Assembly (NCBI RefSeq): GCF_013072695.1
Contig: NZ_LXUK01000022.1
Span: forward strand, 186,729 to 250,728
Length of the DNA stretch: 64,000 nt
Origin: Acinetobacter sp. Ac_5812
GTDB lineage: Bacteria > Pseudomonadota > Gammaproteobacteria > Pseudomonadales > Moraxellaceae
Direction: 5' to 3'
Below are positions 9,145 to 17,955 of this stretch, one piece after another. The translations under genes and the position numbers were made by a program. How positions within the stretch are numbered: the first letter of the stretch is position 1; every line of letters begins with the position of its first letter. The notes under the pieces are model-generated. The model did no database searches. It worked only from the letters and a program-made list of their open reading frames with translations, and was not told the origin of the DNA.

Positions 9145-11784
9145 GTGCTAGAAGCTTACCGCCAACACGTTGAAGAACGTGCCGCACTCGGAGTCCCACC
9201 GAAGCCGCTTGATGATGCTCAAACTGCTGAACTCGTAGCCTTATTAAAAAATCCACCAGCAGGTGAAGAAGCTTATTTAGTAGATTTACTAGAAAATCGT
9301 GTTCCAGCAGGTGTTGACCAAGCTGCATATGTAAAAGCTGCTTTCTTAGCTGCTGTTGCAAAAGGCGAAGCAACCTCTCCACTCGTATCTAAAGAACGTG
9401 CAGTTTACTTACTAGGTACAATGCTTGGTGGTTATAACGTAGCACCACTTGTTGAACTTCTAGACAATGCTGAGCTTGCTGAATTAGCGGCTGAAGCGTT
9501 AAAGAAAACACTTCTTGTATTTGATGCGTTCCATGACGTAGCTGACAAAGCCAAAGCAGGCAATGCTGCTGCTAAAGCAGTATTACAATCTTGGGCTGAT
9601 GCAGAATGGTTCACAAGCCGTGCTGACGTTCCAGAAGAAATCAAAATCACTGTGTTCAAAGTAACAGGTGAGACCAATACGGATGACTTGTCTCCAGCTC
9701 AAGACGCTTGGAGCCGTCCAGACATCCCATTACACGCAAACGCAATGTTGAAAAACGAGCGTGACGGTATCAACCCTGAAAAACCAGGTGAAGTTGGCCC
9801 ATTAAACCAAATCAAAGAATTGATCGCGAAAGGCAACCAAGTTGCTTACGTGGGTGATGTTGTTGGTACAGGTTCTTCTCGTAAATCTGCAACTAACTCT
9901 GTACTTTGGTTCTTTGGTGACGAACTTCCACACATTCCAAACAAAAAAGATGGTGGTGTGTGCTTAGGTACTAAGATTGCGCCAATTTTCTTCAACACAA
10001 TGGAAGATGCAGGTGCATTACCTGTAGAAATCGACGTTGCCAACATGAACATGGGCGACGAAGTTGTATTGAAAATTGATCACGCTGCTGCAAAAGTAAC
10101 TGCATTCAAAGATGGTGCACAAATTGCAGAAGCTGAGCTTAAAACCCCTGTACTTTTAGATGAAGTACGTGCTGGTGGTCGTATTAACTTGATCATCGGT
10201 CGTGGTTTGACAGCTAAAGCACGTGAAGAATTGGGTCTTGCACCTTCTACATTGTTCCGTACACCTGTACAACCTGCTGACACTGGTAAAGGCTTCACAC
10301 AAGCTCAGAAGATGGTTGGTCGTGCATGTGGTTTAGCTGAAGGCCAAGGTATCCGTCCGGGTACTTACTGTGAACCTAAGATGACCACTGTTGGCTCTCA
10401 AGATACAACAGGTCCTATGACGCGTGATGAGTTAAAAGACTTGGCATGCTTGGGTTTCTCAGCTGACTTAGTGATGCAGTCTTTCTGTCACACTGCTGCG
10501 TATCCAAAACCAGTTGACGTAACAACTCACCATACATTGCCTGACTTCATCATGAACCGTGGTGGTGTATCTTTACGTCCAGGTGACGGTATTATCCACT
10601 CTTGGTTAAACCGTATGTTACTTCCAGATACTGTTGGTACTGGTGGTGACTCACATACACGTTTCCCAATCGGTATTTCATTCCCAGCGGGTTCTGGTCT
10701 TGTTGCGTTCGCAGCTGCAACTGGCGTTATGCCACTTGATATGCCTGAATCTGTACTTGTTAAGTTCAAAGGTAAAATGCAGCCTGGTATCACTTTACGT
10801 GACCTTGTACATGCAATTCCTTACTACGCAATTCAAGCGGGTGACTTAACTGTAGAGAAGAAAGGTAAGAAAAACATCTTCTCTGGTCGTATCCTTGAGA
10901 TCGATTTATCAGAAATGGAAAATGACTTGACCGTTGAGCAAGCATTCGAACTTTCTGATGCATCTGCTGAGCGTTCTGCTGCTGGCTGTTCAATCACACT
11001 TTCTGAAGAGAAAGTTGCTGAATACTTACGTTCTAACATCACCATGTTGAAGTGGATGATTGCAGAAGGTTATGGCGATGCGCGTACAATGGCGCGTCGT
11101 GCTGAAAACATGCAGAAGTGGTTAGATAACCCAAGCTTGTTGAAAGCAGATGCTGATGCAGAATACTTAAAAGTTTACGAAATCGATCTTGCTGACATCA
11201 AAGAACCAATTCTTTGCTGCCCGAACGATCCAGATGACGCGAAACTTCTTTCTGATGTTCAAGGCGACAAGATTGATGAAGTATTCATCGGTTCTTGTAT
11301 GACTAACATCGGTCACTTCCGTGCAGCGGGTCAGTTACTTGACAAAGTACCTGGTGGTTCATTGTCTACTCGTTTATGGTTGGCTCCACCAACTCGTATG
11401 GACGAGCATCAATTGATGGAAGAAGGCTTGTATAACATTTATGGCCGTGCTGGTGCGCGTACAGAGATGCCAGGCTGTTCATTGTGTATGGGTAACCAAG
11501 CACGTGTAGCACCGAATACAACATGTGTATCGACTTCTACTCGTAACTTCCCGAACCGTTTAGGTCAAGGTGCAAACGTTTACTTGGCTTCTGCTGAGCT
11601 TGCATCTGTCGCTGCGGTTCTTGGTAAATTACCAAGCCCAGAAGAATATCAACAGTACGCGTCACAAATCGACAGCGCTTCTGCTGACATCTACAAATAC
11701 TTGAACTTCGACAAGATGAGCGAATATACAAAAGAAGCTGATCAAGTTGATACCAAGAAAATTTCTGCTGCTCAATTAACCTAA
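9145..11784 (+). CDS. acnB: Aconitate hydratase B / 2-methylisocitrate dehydratase
   Basis: AcnB interconverts citrate and isocitrate in the TCA cycle and dehydrates/hydrates 2-methylisocitrate in propionate metabolism; it carries a [4Fe-4S] cluster. The 879-residue length matches the family. The start is a GTG with AGAGGA upstream, giving the conserved N-terminus (M)LEAYRQHVEERAALGV. Cluster cysteines are visible in GSCMTNIGHFRAAG (about residue 718) and GCSLCMGNQ (about 778 and 781). The HEAT-like N-terminal domain and the swivel domain precede the catalytic part, as usual for AcnB. It is monocistronic, with its own promoter, leader hairpin and terminator. Confidence 0.97.
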   Translation: MLEAYRQHVEERAALGVPPKPLDDAQTAELVALLKNPPAGEEAYLVDLLENRVPAGVDQAAYVKAAFLAAVAKGEATSPLVSKERAVYLLGTMLGGYNVAPLVELLDNAELAELAAEALKKTLLVFDAFHDVADKAKAGNAAAKAVLQSWADAEWFTSRADVPEEIKITVFKVTGETNTDDLSPAQDAWSRPDIPLHANAMLKNERDGINPEKPGEVGPLNQIKELIAKGNQVAYVGDVVGTGSSRKSATNSVLWFFGDELPHIPNKKDGGVCLGTKIAPIFFNTMEDAGALPVEIDVANMNMGDEVVLKIDHAAAKVTAFKDGAQIAEAELKTPVLLDEVRAGGRINLIIGRGLTAKAREELGLAPSTLFRTPVQPADTGKGFTQAQKMVGRACGLAEGQGIRPGTYCEPKMTTVGSQDTTGPMTRDELKDLACLGFSADLVMQSFCHTAAYPKPVDVTTHHTLPDFIMNRGGVSLRPGDGIIHSWLNRMLLPDTVGTGGDSHTRFPIGISFPAGSGLVAFAAATGVMPLDMPESVLVKFKGKMQPGITLRDLVHAIPYYAIQAGDLTVEKKGKKNIFSGRILEIDLSEMENDLTVEQAFELSDASAERSAAGCSITLSEEKVAEYLRSNITMLKWMIAEGYGDARTMARRAENMQKWLDNPSLLKADADAEYLKVYEIDLADIKEPILCCPNDPDDAKLLSDVQGDKIDEVFIGSCMTNIGHFRAAGQLLDKVPGGSLSTRLWLAPPTRMDEHQLMEEGLYNIYGRAGARTEMPGCSLCMGNQARVAPNTTCVSTSTRNFPNRLGQGANVYLASAELASVAAVLGKLPSPEEYQQYASQIDSASADIYKYLNFDKMSEYTKEADQVDTKKISAAQLT

Positions 11785-11800
11785 TCTGTTAATTAGCTAA

Positions 11801-11836
11801 AAATAAGGGCTGAGTCATCAGCCCTTATTTTTTTTA
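11801..11836 (+). terminator. Rho-independent terminator after acnB
   Basis: Stem AAATAAGGGCTGA / TCAGCCCTTATTT with loop GTCA followed by eight or more T residues. Confidence 0.92.
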
Positions 11837-12106
11837 TGCTGTGCCTGATCGTGATGCCAGATGTGACTTAACAATTTAGGCAAAATCAATGTATTAAAAA
11901 TGAAGATTTACTTTTCAGAATAACTTTAATCTGTGTTTTTTCTTGAGCAATTTCAAATTTGCTTCTTTTCTATGCTAATTAAATCATCAATACATTTTAA
12001 TTATTCATGAACAATAAACTTTGCTGTTTATGCTCAAGCTCAGTATTTACTGTGTTTGGCGTAAACATACAGGGTTTTATTCAATCATATAAAAAGGAGT
12101 TTGATG
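11837..12106. other. Gene-free spacer
   Basis: AT-rich spacer. The only structures I see are a small 6-bp hairpin (ATAAAC/GTTTAT at 12014-12031) and the strong AAGGAG ribosome-binding site at 12094-12099. No convincing promoter pair or RNA gene was found. Confidence 0.5.
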
Positions 12107-13534
12107 ATGGAAACTTTAGCCAAAGCTTATGCTAAAGCAGCAGGAATTGTGCTTGCTGGGTGCCTATTGGCAGCCTGCAACGATGATGATAAGAAGAAAT
12201 TAAATTCTGACATTAAGCTGCAAACAACAACAATGGCCTTAACTGCTTTAAGTCAGCGCCTTGTTTGGAAAAATGACCAATGTGATGCGGTATATCGAGA
12301 TGCGATAGAACAAAATCATAAAGCATTAACCGCTTTACAAGATTTAAGAGCGTCATTAACCACGCAGCAGAACAATTTAGCCGCTTTTATTGATCAGCGT
12401 ATGTTGCCTAAGCTCACTCAGTTGGGTTCTGAGGCCACTTTTATCCGTGAACGTTGTAATGCGCCAGATTATGAAGGTACGGGCGTGAGTATGGAACGTC
12501 CTGCAATGTTGCGTGAAATGCTGAATGAATGGCAGGGAACGATTGATTTATTAACAAAACAGCTCAGTAAACCGCCACAAATGAATGTATTCATTCAACC
12601 CGCACGTTTAACCAATGTAGAGGTTAATACAGACACCGTTGCAGCATTCAAATTTAAAGATTGTTCAGATGGCTTTTGTCCTGAGTTGACGGTAATTCCC
12701 GCTGGAAGCTATCTAATGGGTGGCACATTGGAAGAGCAGGAGCGAGAGGGCGTGCCAGCTCAGGCAAGACCCTATGAACTACCTCAACATCAAGTCAATG
12801 TTACACAACCATTTGCAATGGCCTCGCATGAAACCACGGTCGCTCAATTTCAGCAATTCCAGAAAGAAACAGGCTGGGAAGTGCAAGGATGTCGAAGTTG
12901 GGAAACACGAGATGGTGAGTTCAATATGTGGTATCGCAATGACTTAACTCCGAGTAATCCAGGGTTTGCACAAACGGCTCAAGATCCCGTCGTGTGTGTA
13001 CGTCGTGAAGATGGTCAGGCTTTTGCAGCATGGTTATCTGAAAAAACAGGAAAAACCTATCGTTTGCCTACTGAGGCTGAATGGGAATATGCAGCACGGG
13101 CGGGGACATCAACTACATTCTATTGGGGCAATGACCCTGAGCGTGATCAAGCCTGCAAGTATGCCAATGTTTTAGATGTCAGCACGACGACTACAGAAAC
13201 CAATACAGCCACATGGCGGGCATTTAACTGTAACGATGGTTATGCATATACCGCACCTGTGGGCTCATTTTTACCGAATGCTTTTGGTTTATATGATGTA
13301 CTCGCCAATGCGCGTGAATGGGTAGATGATTGTTGGCATGCCAATTATCAAGGTGCACCAACGACACAAGTACGTTGGGGTGCAGAGAATAATGGTTTGT
13401 GTAATTTCCCTGTATTACGTGGTGGCGCATGGATTTATAACGTACACAATGTGCGAACGGCTTACCGTAATGCCTATTATTCGTCTCAGGCACGTTCAAC
13501 CATGTGGGGTTTCCGTGTGGTTAGAGAAATTTAA
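12107..13534 (+). CDS. Lipoprotein with formylglycine-generating-enzyme-like (SUMF1) domain, catalytic cysteines absent
   Basis: The ATG at 12107 is 7 nt behind AAGGAG; an ATG one codon earlier is possible. A lipoprotein signal ends in LLAAC (Cys about 24). A helical, possibly coiled-coil section (about 30-150) follows. From about residue 185 a C-type-lectin-like FGE/SUMF1 fold runs to the end: VIPAGSYLMGG, RLPTEAEWEYAARAG, GLYDVLANAREWVDDC, RGGAWIYN and WGFRVVRE. In true FGE the GGSW region carries two active-site cysteines; here the corresponding stretch (RGGAWIYNVHNVRTAYRNA) has none, so formylglycine formation is not expected. Such domains also serve binding or structural roles. No sulfatase gene is in the window. 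Confidence 0.85.
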   Translation: METLAKAYAKAAGIVLAGCLLAACNDDDKKKLNSDIKLQTTTMALTALSQRLVWKNDQCDAVYRDAIEQNHKALTALQDLRASLTTQQNNLAAFIDQRMLPKLTQLGSEATFIRERCNAPDYEGTGVSMERPAMLREMLNEWQGTIDLLTKQLSKPPQMNVFIQPARLTNVEVNTDTVAAFKFKDCSDGFCPELTVIPAGSYLMGGTLEEQEREGVPAQARPYELPQHQVNVTQPFAMASHETTVAQFQQFQKETGWEVQGCRSWETRDGEFNMWYRNDLTPSNPGFAQTAQDPVVCVRREDGQAFAAWLSEKTGKTYRLPTEAEWEYAARAGTSTTFYWGNDPERDQACKYANVLDVSTTTTETNTATWRAFNCNDGYAYTAPVGSFLPNAFGLYDVLANAREWVDDCWHANYQGAPTTQVRWGAENNGLCNFPVLRGGAWIYNVHNVRTAYRNAYYSSQARSTMWGFRVVREI

Positions 13535-13666
13535 GCTTATAGATTATGCCACGATGCCGATCTCATAGTTTTAATTGATATGGTCTCGTAATTTTGTCTT
13601 TACAGTTTAAATAATCCATCGTTTAATCATTCGAAAATGAGTGATTTAAAAAGTTGATTCAATTAA

Positions 13667-13888
13667 ATGGCGAAACAATCCCGCTTCTTATGTATTGGTG
13701 GATTCCTTAACGGTTCAGCTGTGAAAGATCAAGGTGACAGTTTTATCTGTGTCGAAAATGGCAAACAAGTCAGCTACCACAAAAAGGAAATCTTCCATCA
13801 AGACTCGTGGCATCAAGATTACTACGTCTGCGAAACGACGACGGATCAACAAGCACGAAACTGGGTTTATGATATCAAGCCTGATTAA
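13667..13888 (+). CDS. Small conserved-looking hypothetical protein
   Basis: The 73-residue protein has no signal peptide or membrane segment. It starts MAKQSRFLCIGGFLNG and ends in QARNWVYDIKPD; the composition (many Lys, Asp, His, Gln) looks like a soluble folded protein. It is flanked by the FGE-like lipoprotein upstream and a strong terminator downstream. I do not recognise the family and infer no function. Overlapping frames on both strands exist, but this one has the best length, a plausible start and terminator placement. Confidence 0.6.
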   Translation: MAKQSRFLCIGGFLNGSAVKDQGDSFICVENGKQVSYHKKEIFHQDSWHQDYYVCETTTDQQARNWVYDIKPD

Positions 13889-13955
13889 TGACGCTGATAT
13901 CATTTTATTCGCTGTATAGGTTTATAATTCTAGTACCCTTCAAATTAGTTACATG

Positions 13956-13986
13956 AAAAAGCCCCTTCGTAAGGGGCTTTTTTTAA
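13956..13986 (+). terminator. Rho-independent terminator
   Basis: AAAAAGCCCCTT-cgt-AAGGGGCTTTTTTT. Because both flanks are A/T runs it can serve the plus-strand small gene and the convergent minus-strand permease. Confidence 0.92.
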
Positions 13987-13997
13987 ACTAAATCATC

Positions 13998-15455
13998 CTA
14001 CCAATAACCCAACACTTTCCACCAAAGTCCGCCAATCACCACAAAGATGATGATATTGACGACACTCATGACAAAGCCCGCTTTCCACCATTCACCCAGT
14101 GTGGTGTAACCTGAACCGAATACCACAGGCGATGTGCCCGTTGCATAATGGGTTAAGGTCATCATGATGCTTGATGCTGCTGCCATCATTAAGGCAAACA
14201 ACATCGGTGGTGCACCCAATGCCAGTCCAGCCGTATAAAAGGCTGCAAACATGGCAGTGATATGTGCTGTAGTACTGGCAAACATATAATGTGCATACAG
14301 ATAGGCGAGCATTAGCAATAAACAGGCAGGCATCCAACTGAGACCCAAATGACCAATCCCTGTTTCTAACACACCTGAGAACCACGTGATTAAACCGAGC
14401 TTATTTAAATAAGTCGCCATCATCACCAAGGCTGCAAACCAAGTAATGGTATCCCACGCGCTTTTTTGCGTCAGGATATCTTCCCAAGTCAGTACACCCG
14501 TAATCAGTAGCAAGCCCAAACCAATAAAGGCTGTTGTGGTTGGATCAACCGCCCAAGCCGTACCGAAAATCATGGCAGGGATGCCTGCCCATAACAGCAG
14601 TAAGATCCCAAATACGCCGAGCATAATGATTTCATTTTTACTGACAGGCCCCATTTCTTTTAACTTGGTTTTGGCAAACTGAGCTGCATTCGGGGTTTCT
14701 TTCACTTCAGGTGGATATATCCAGTACATGATCAACGGCATGATGATCAAGGCAATCAAGCCTGGTAATAACATCGCCAGCGCCCATGTGCTCCAACTCA
14801 ATGAAATTTCACTATTGGTTGCTTTCGCTACCAGATCAACCACCAACGGGTTAGGGGCGGTTGCGGTAATAAACATGGCAGAAGTAATCGGGTTGGCTTG
14901 GTAGTTGACCAAAGCTAAATACTTCCCCATACGACCTTCGGTACCTTTAGCAGGGTCAGAGTCATAACTGGTGGAAATGGCACGGACAATCGGGTGAATA
15001 ATCCCGCCGCCACGTGCGGTATTACTTGGGGTAACAGGTGCAAGAATCAGTTCAGACAGCACCATGCTATAACCGATACCAATGGTTTTCTTGCCCCAAA
15101 CGGCGATAAATAAATAGCCTAAGCGTGCACCTAATCCAGTTTTTTGCAAACCTTTAGAAATCATGATCGAAATACCGATCAACCAGATCAGCGGGTTGGC
15201 AAAACTGCTGAGCGCATCTTGAATGGCACCACTTGGACTGTCGTTGGTAACACCTGTTACGGCGACTAAAGTAATGGCAATAATCGCAATCGCACCAATT
15301 GGCATGGCTTTACCAATAATGGCGGCAATCACACCGACAAACATCGCCAGTAAATGCCATGCATCAGGATCAACGCCTGTAGGCACTGGAATCACGAACC
15401 AGATCAATAATGCAATAAATAAAGAGATCAGCGTCGGGAGAGCTTTAAATCCCAT
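13998..15455 (-). CDS. DASS-family anion permease (di-/tricarboxylate transporter, CitT/TtdT-like)
   Basis: The 485-residue polytopic membrane protein belongs to the divalent anion:Na+ symporter/exchanger (SLC13-like) family, which moves succinate, malate, 2-oxoglutarate, citrate or tartrate. Family marks include SNTARGGGIIHPIVRA, the substrate/Na+-site-like TPSN-type loop (LAPVTPSNTA), ITATAPNPL and TGTSPVVFGSGY in the second half. The start ATG is preceded by AAGGGGA on the minus strand. The gene stands alone and convergent to the preceding small gene. The exact substrate cannot be assigned; a C4-dicarboxylate or citrate exchanger is likely. Confidence 0.88.
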   Translation of the reverse strand: MGFKALPTLISLFIALLIWFVIPVPTGVDPDAWHLLAMFVGVIAAIIGKAMPIGAIAIIAITLVAVTGVTNDSPSGAIQDALSSFANPLIWLIGISIMISKGLQKTGLGARLGYLFIAVWGKKTIGIGYSMVLSELILAPVTPSNTARGGGIIHPIVRAISTSYDSDPAKGTEGRMGKYLALVNYQANPITSAMFITATAPNPLVVDLVAKATNSEISLSWSTWALAMLLPGLIALIIMPLIMYWIYPPEVKETPNAAQFAKTKLKEMGPVSKNEIIMLGVFGILLLLWAGIPAMIFGTAWAVDPTTTAFIGLGLLLITGVLTWEDILTQKSAWDTITWFAALVMMATYLNKLGLITWFSGVLETGIGHLGLSWMPACLLLMLAYLYAHYMFASTTAHITAMFAAFYTAGLALGAPPMLFALMMAAASSIMMTLTHYATGTSPVVFGSGYTTLGEWWKAGFVMSVVNIIIFVVIGGLWWKVLGYW

Positions 15456-15680
15456 GTAATTTCCCCTTGTTGTACGGGTTTAATAAAATTTATAGTTCTT
15501 TATGAATGAATCGTTAAAGAAAATAACCACTAAGCTTTTATTATCGTTGAAGCGAGTGTCAAACTGCAAAGAAAGTTTTGTTGAAACAGCGTGATAGAGG
15601 GCAATGAATTGGCAAATGGCTTCGTTTTGTGAGGGAAATGGAGTTTAGGGTTAAAATTTCTTATTCAATATGAAAGCAAC

Positions 15681-16706
15681 ATGCTACATTTTGAGCTTGC
15701 TGAATCGAACAAAAAATACGGTATGACTCAATTTTCATGGCAACAGTTAAGACGTTTTGTTTATGACAATCTGCATAATGATGACTATAAAAGTAAGGTC
15801 AGTACCTGCCTAAACTATCTGCTGATTGCCTTGATTATTGGCAACGTGGCAGCGGTTTTGCTTGAATCCGTCAATGAATTTTATCAACTGTACAGGCCTT
15901 ATTTCGATATCTTTGAAAATTTATCGATCATGATTTTTAGTGGGGAATACTTGCTGCGGCTGTGGAGTATTGTTGAGGAAGAACCACAACAAGCGGCTTG
16001 GAAACAGCGGATTCGCTGGATGAAAAGTGGTGGGGCAATTATCGACTTATTGGCGATTTTACCTGCTTATCTCAATTTCATTGTTCCGATCGATTTGCGT
16101 TTCTTACGGGTCTTACGCTTGGTTCGCTTACTCAAGCTGACCCGATATTTTGTTTCCCTGCAAATTCTATTGCGCGTGATTCAACGCGAAAAAGGCTCAT
16201 TCCAAGCGGTCATTTTTATCTTGGTGATTATGATCGTGATGACGGCATCAGCGATTTATGTGGTGGAAAATAAAGCCCAGCCTGAGGCGTTTAGTTCAAT
16301 ACCACAATCGATGTGGTGGGCAGTAGTTACCTTAACCACTGTTGGTTATGGCGATGTGACCCCTGTGACCAACTTGGGGCGGATACTCGGTGCATTCATT
16401 ACCATTCTTGGTGTCGGTATTGCTGCATTACCAGCGGGTATTTTGGCTTCTGGCCTTGCCAATGAATTAAATATGCGTAATCAGCGACTGGAGCAAGAGT
16501 TTAGGGAAGTACTCCAGGCCAAAGGTTTGGACTTGCTGCATGATCAAGTGGAAATTGAACGGATTCGCAAAAAAGTCGGTTTACCCAAAGAGCAGACCCA
16601 TGAAATTATTATGCAACTGGTCAGAGAAAAGTTGCTAGAAGATCAGGAGCAGGAAAAGAAACTGTGCCGTTACTGCCCACACTGTGGTGAAAAGCTTCCT
16701 GAATAA
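15681..16706 (+). CDS. Voltage-gated-type potassium channel protein
   Basis: Six-transmembrane channel subunit of 341 residues. The S4 voltage-sensor-like helix at about 138-157 has regularly spaced arginines (LRFLRVLRLVRLLKLTRYF), and the pore carries the selectivity filter TVGYGD (220-225), typical for K+. An S5-P-S6 segment follows, then a cytoplasmic helical tail ending CRYCPHCGEKLPE, a CxxCxxC cluster resembling part of a zinc ribbon but with only three cysteines. A second start at 15723 (MTQFSW) would remove 14 residues; neither has a strong ribosome-binding site. Monocistronic, with a long hairpin terminator downstream. Confidence 0.88.
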   Translation: MLHFELAESNKKYGMTQFSWQQLRRFVYDNLHNDDYKSKVSTCLNYLLIALIIGNVAAVLLESVNEFYQLYRPYFDIFENLSIMIFSGEYLLRLWSIVEEEPQQAAWKQRIRWMKSGGAIIDLLAILPAYLNFIVPIDLRFLRVLRLVRLLKLTRYFVSLQILLRVIQREKGSFQAVIFILVIMIVMTASAIYVVENKAQPEAFSSIPQSMWWAVVTLTTVGYGDVTPVTNLGRILGAFITILGVGIAALPAGILASGLANELNMRNQRLEQEFREVLQAKGLDLLHDQVEIERIRKKVGLPKEQTHEIIMQLVREKLLEDQEQEKKLCRYCPHCGEKLPE

Positions 16707-16796
16707 TTTGAAATTTATTATAAAAATGTAGCCTAAGGCTTCAGTATAAATTGGTAATGCTTAGCCATTTATTCGGATGTGGCGACACTCAATTCG

Positions 16797-16836
16797 GCTC
16801 TAAAGCTCGGTAACACTGAGACTTAGGGCTTTTTTA
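16797..16836 (+). terminator. Rho-independent terminator after the K+ channel gene
   Basis: Long stem GCTCTAA-ag-CTCGGT / ACTGAG-ac-TTAGGGC with two G-U pairs and an internal mismatch, followed by TTTTTTATT. Confidence 0.75.
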
Positions 16837-16904
16837 TTAAAAATTAAAAGTTCAGTTCATTAAGTGCTACTTCACACAAAAGCTATTTCATTTAAAAAAG
16901 TTAA

Positions 16905-16928
16905 CAATAATCTTTATCATTTGTGATA
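16905..16928 (+). promoter_or_regulatory. Candidate Fur box before the siderophore ABC operon
   Basis: CAATAATcTTTATCA (16905-16919) matches 11 of 14 positions of the 7-1-7 Fur pattern TGATAATnATTATCA and overlaps a second inverted repeat, TATCA-tttg-TGATA (16915-16928). It sits 71-94 nt before the first permease, which fits iron repression. Confidence 0.5.
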
Positions 16929-16998
16929 GTTTCTTGTTTAATGTTTTGTAATTTTTAAGCTTATTTTAAGTTTACGCAACTGATGAATTTCTCCCAAC

Positions 16999-17955
16999 AT
17001 GATTAAGCGGCGTTATCTAATTTTATTATTGCTTCCACTGGCATTGATTTCCCTATTTGTCGGTGTAGGCGAGATGAGTCTTGTCGGTTTGTGGGCAGGC
17101 AATCCACAGGACTGGCAATTGTTCTGGACCAGTCGTTTGCCGCGTCTCATGGCAATTGTTGTGGCTGGTGCGGGCCTGAGCGTCTGTGGCTTGATTATGC
17201 AGTCACTCAGTCGCAACCGTTTCGTTTCTCCAACCACCGCAGGTTTATATGACTGTGCCCGTTTAGGTGTACTGGTTTCGATTATCTTGCTGCCGAGTGC
17301 TTCAATCTTTGTAAAAACTGGTTTTGCCATAACTGTGACACTGATCGGGGCAATGGCCTTTATGAGCATTCTGGCAACCCTCAAGCATCGGGATACCGTC
17401 TTTGTTCCACTGGTGGGGATGATTTTCGGTAGTATTATCTCAGCCTTTACCACCTTTATCGCCTTGCAAATGGATTTATTGCAGAACTTGGCTGGGTGGT
17501 TGCAAGGTGATTTTTCTACCATTTTAAATGGCCAATATGAACTGATCTATCTCAGTGTTCCTGTTTTGATTCTGATTTATATCTTTGCCAATCGGTTTGT
17601 CTTGGCAGGCTTGGGACAGGATTTTGCCACCAATCTTGGACTGAATTATAAACAGACCTTATTTCTGGGTTTGCTTCTGGTCTCGGTGATTACCGGTGTG
17701 GTGATTGTGACCGTGGGTGCGATTCCGTTTCTTGGGCTGATCGTACCGAATTTGGTCAGCTTATATCTAGGTGACAATATCCGCCGAACCTTATCACATA
17801 CGGCGCTCCTCGGTGCTTTGCTGGTATTGCTTTGTGATGTTTTTGGTAGGGTAGTGATCTATCCCTATGAGGTGTCGGTGAGTCTAATTATGGGCATCGT
17901 TGGTAGTGTGATTTTCCTGTGGTTATTGCTCAGGAGATACCGCTATGCCACATAA
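16999..17955 (+). CDS. Fe3+-siderophore ABC transporter permease (FecCD family, FatD/VctD-like)
   Basis: First of two FecCD-family permeases of 318 residues each. The protein has many hydrophobic helices and the family motifs LPRLMAIVVAGAGLSVCGLIMQSLSRN near the N-terminus and GAIPFLGLIVPNLV near the C-terminus (the ABC-contact region). It overlaps the next permease by 11 nt. Gene order permease-permease-ATPase-binding protein, with both permeases separate and the binding protein last, is that of FatDCEB, VctDGCP and CeuBCDE systems for catecholate-type siderophores. A Fur-like box lies upstream. The actual siderophore is unknown; no biosynthesis genes are present. Confidence 0.9.
   Translation: MIKRRYLILLLLPLALISLFVGVGEMSLVGLWAGNPQDWQLFWTSRLPRLMAIVVAGAGLSVCGLIMQSLSRNRFVSPTTAGLYDCARLGVLVSIILLPSASIFVKTGFAITVTLIGAMAFMSILATLKHRDTVFVPLVGMIFGSIISAFTTFIALQMDLLQNLAGWLQGDFSTILNGQYELIYLSVPVLILIYIFANRFVLAGLGQDFATNLGLNYKQTLFLGLLLVSVITGVVIVTVGAIPFLGLIVPNLVSLYLGDNIRRTLSHTALLGALLVLLCDVFGRVVIYPYEVSVSLIMGIVGSVIFLWLLLRRYRYAT

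Noticed and set aside
12008..12150. Short open frame starting ATGAACAATAAACTT upstream of the FGE-like lipoprotein
   Set aside because: It overlaps the lipoprotein start in another frame, has no ribosome-binding site and a Cys/Ser-rich unlikely sequence.
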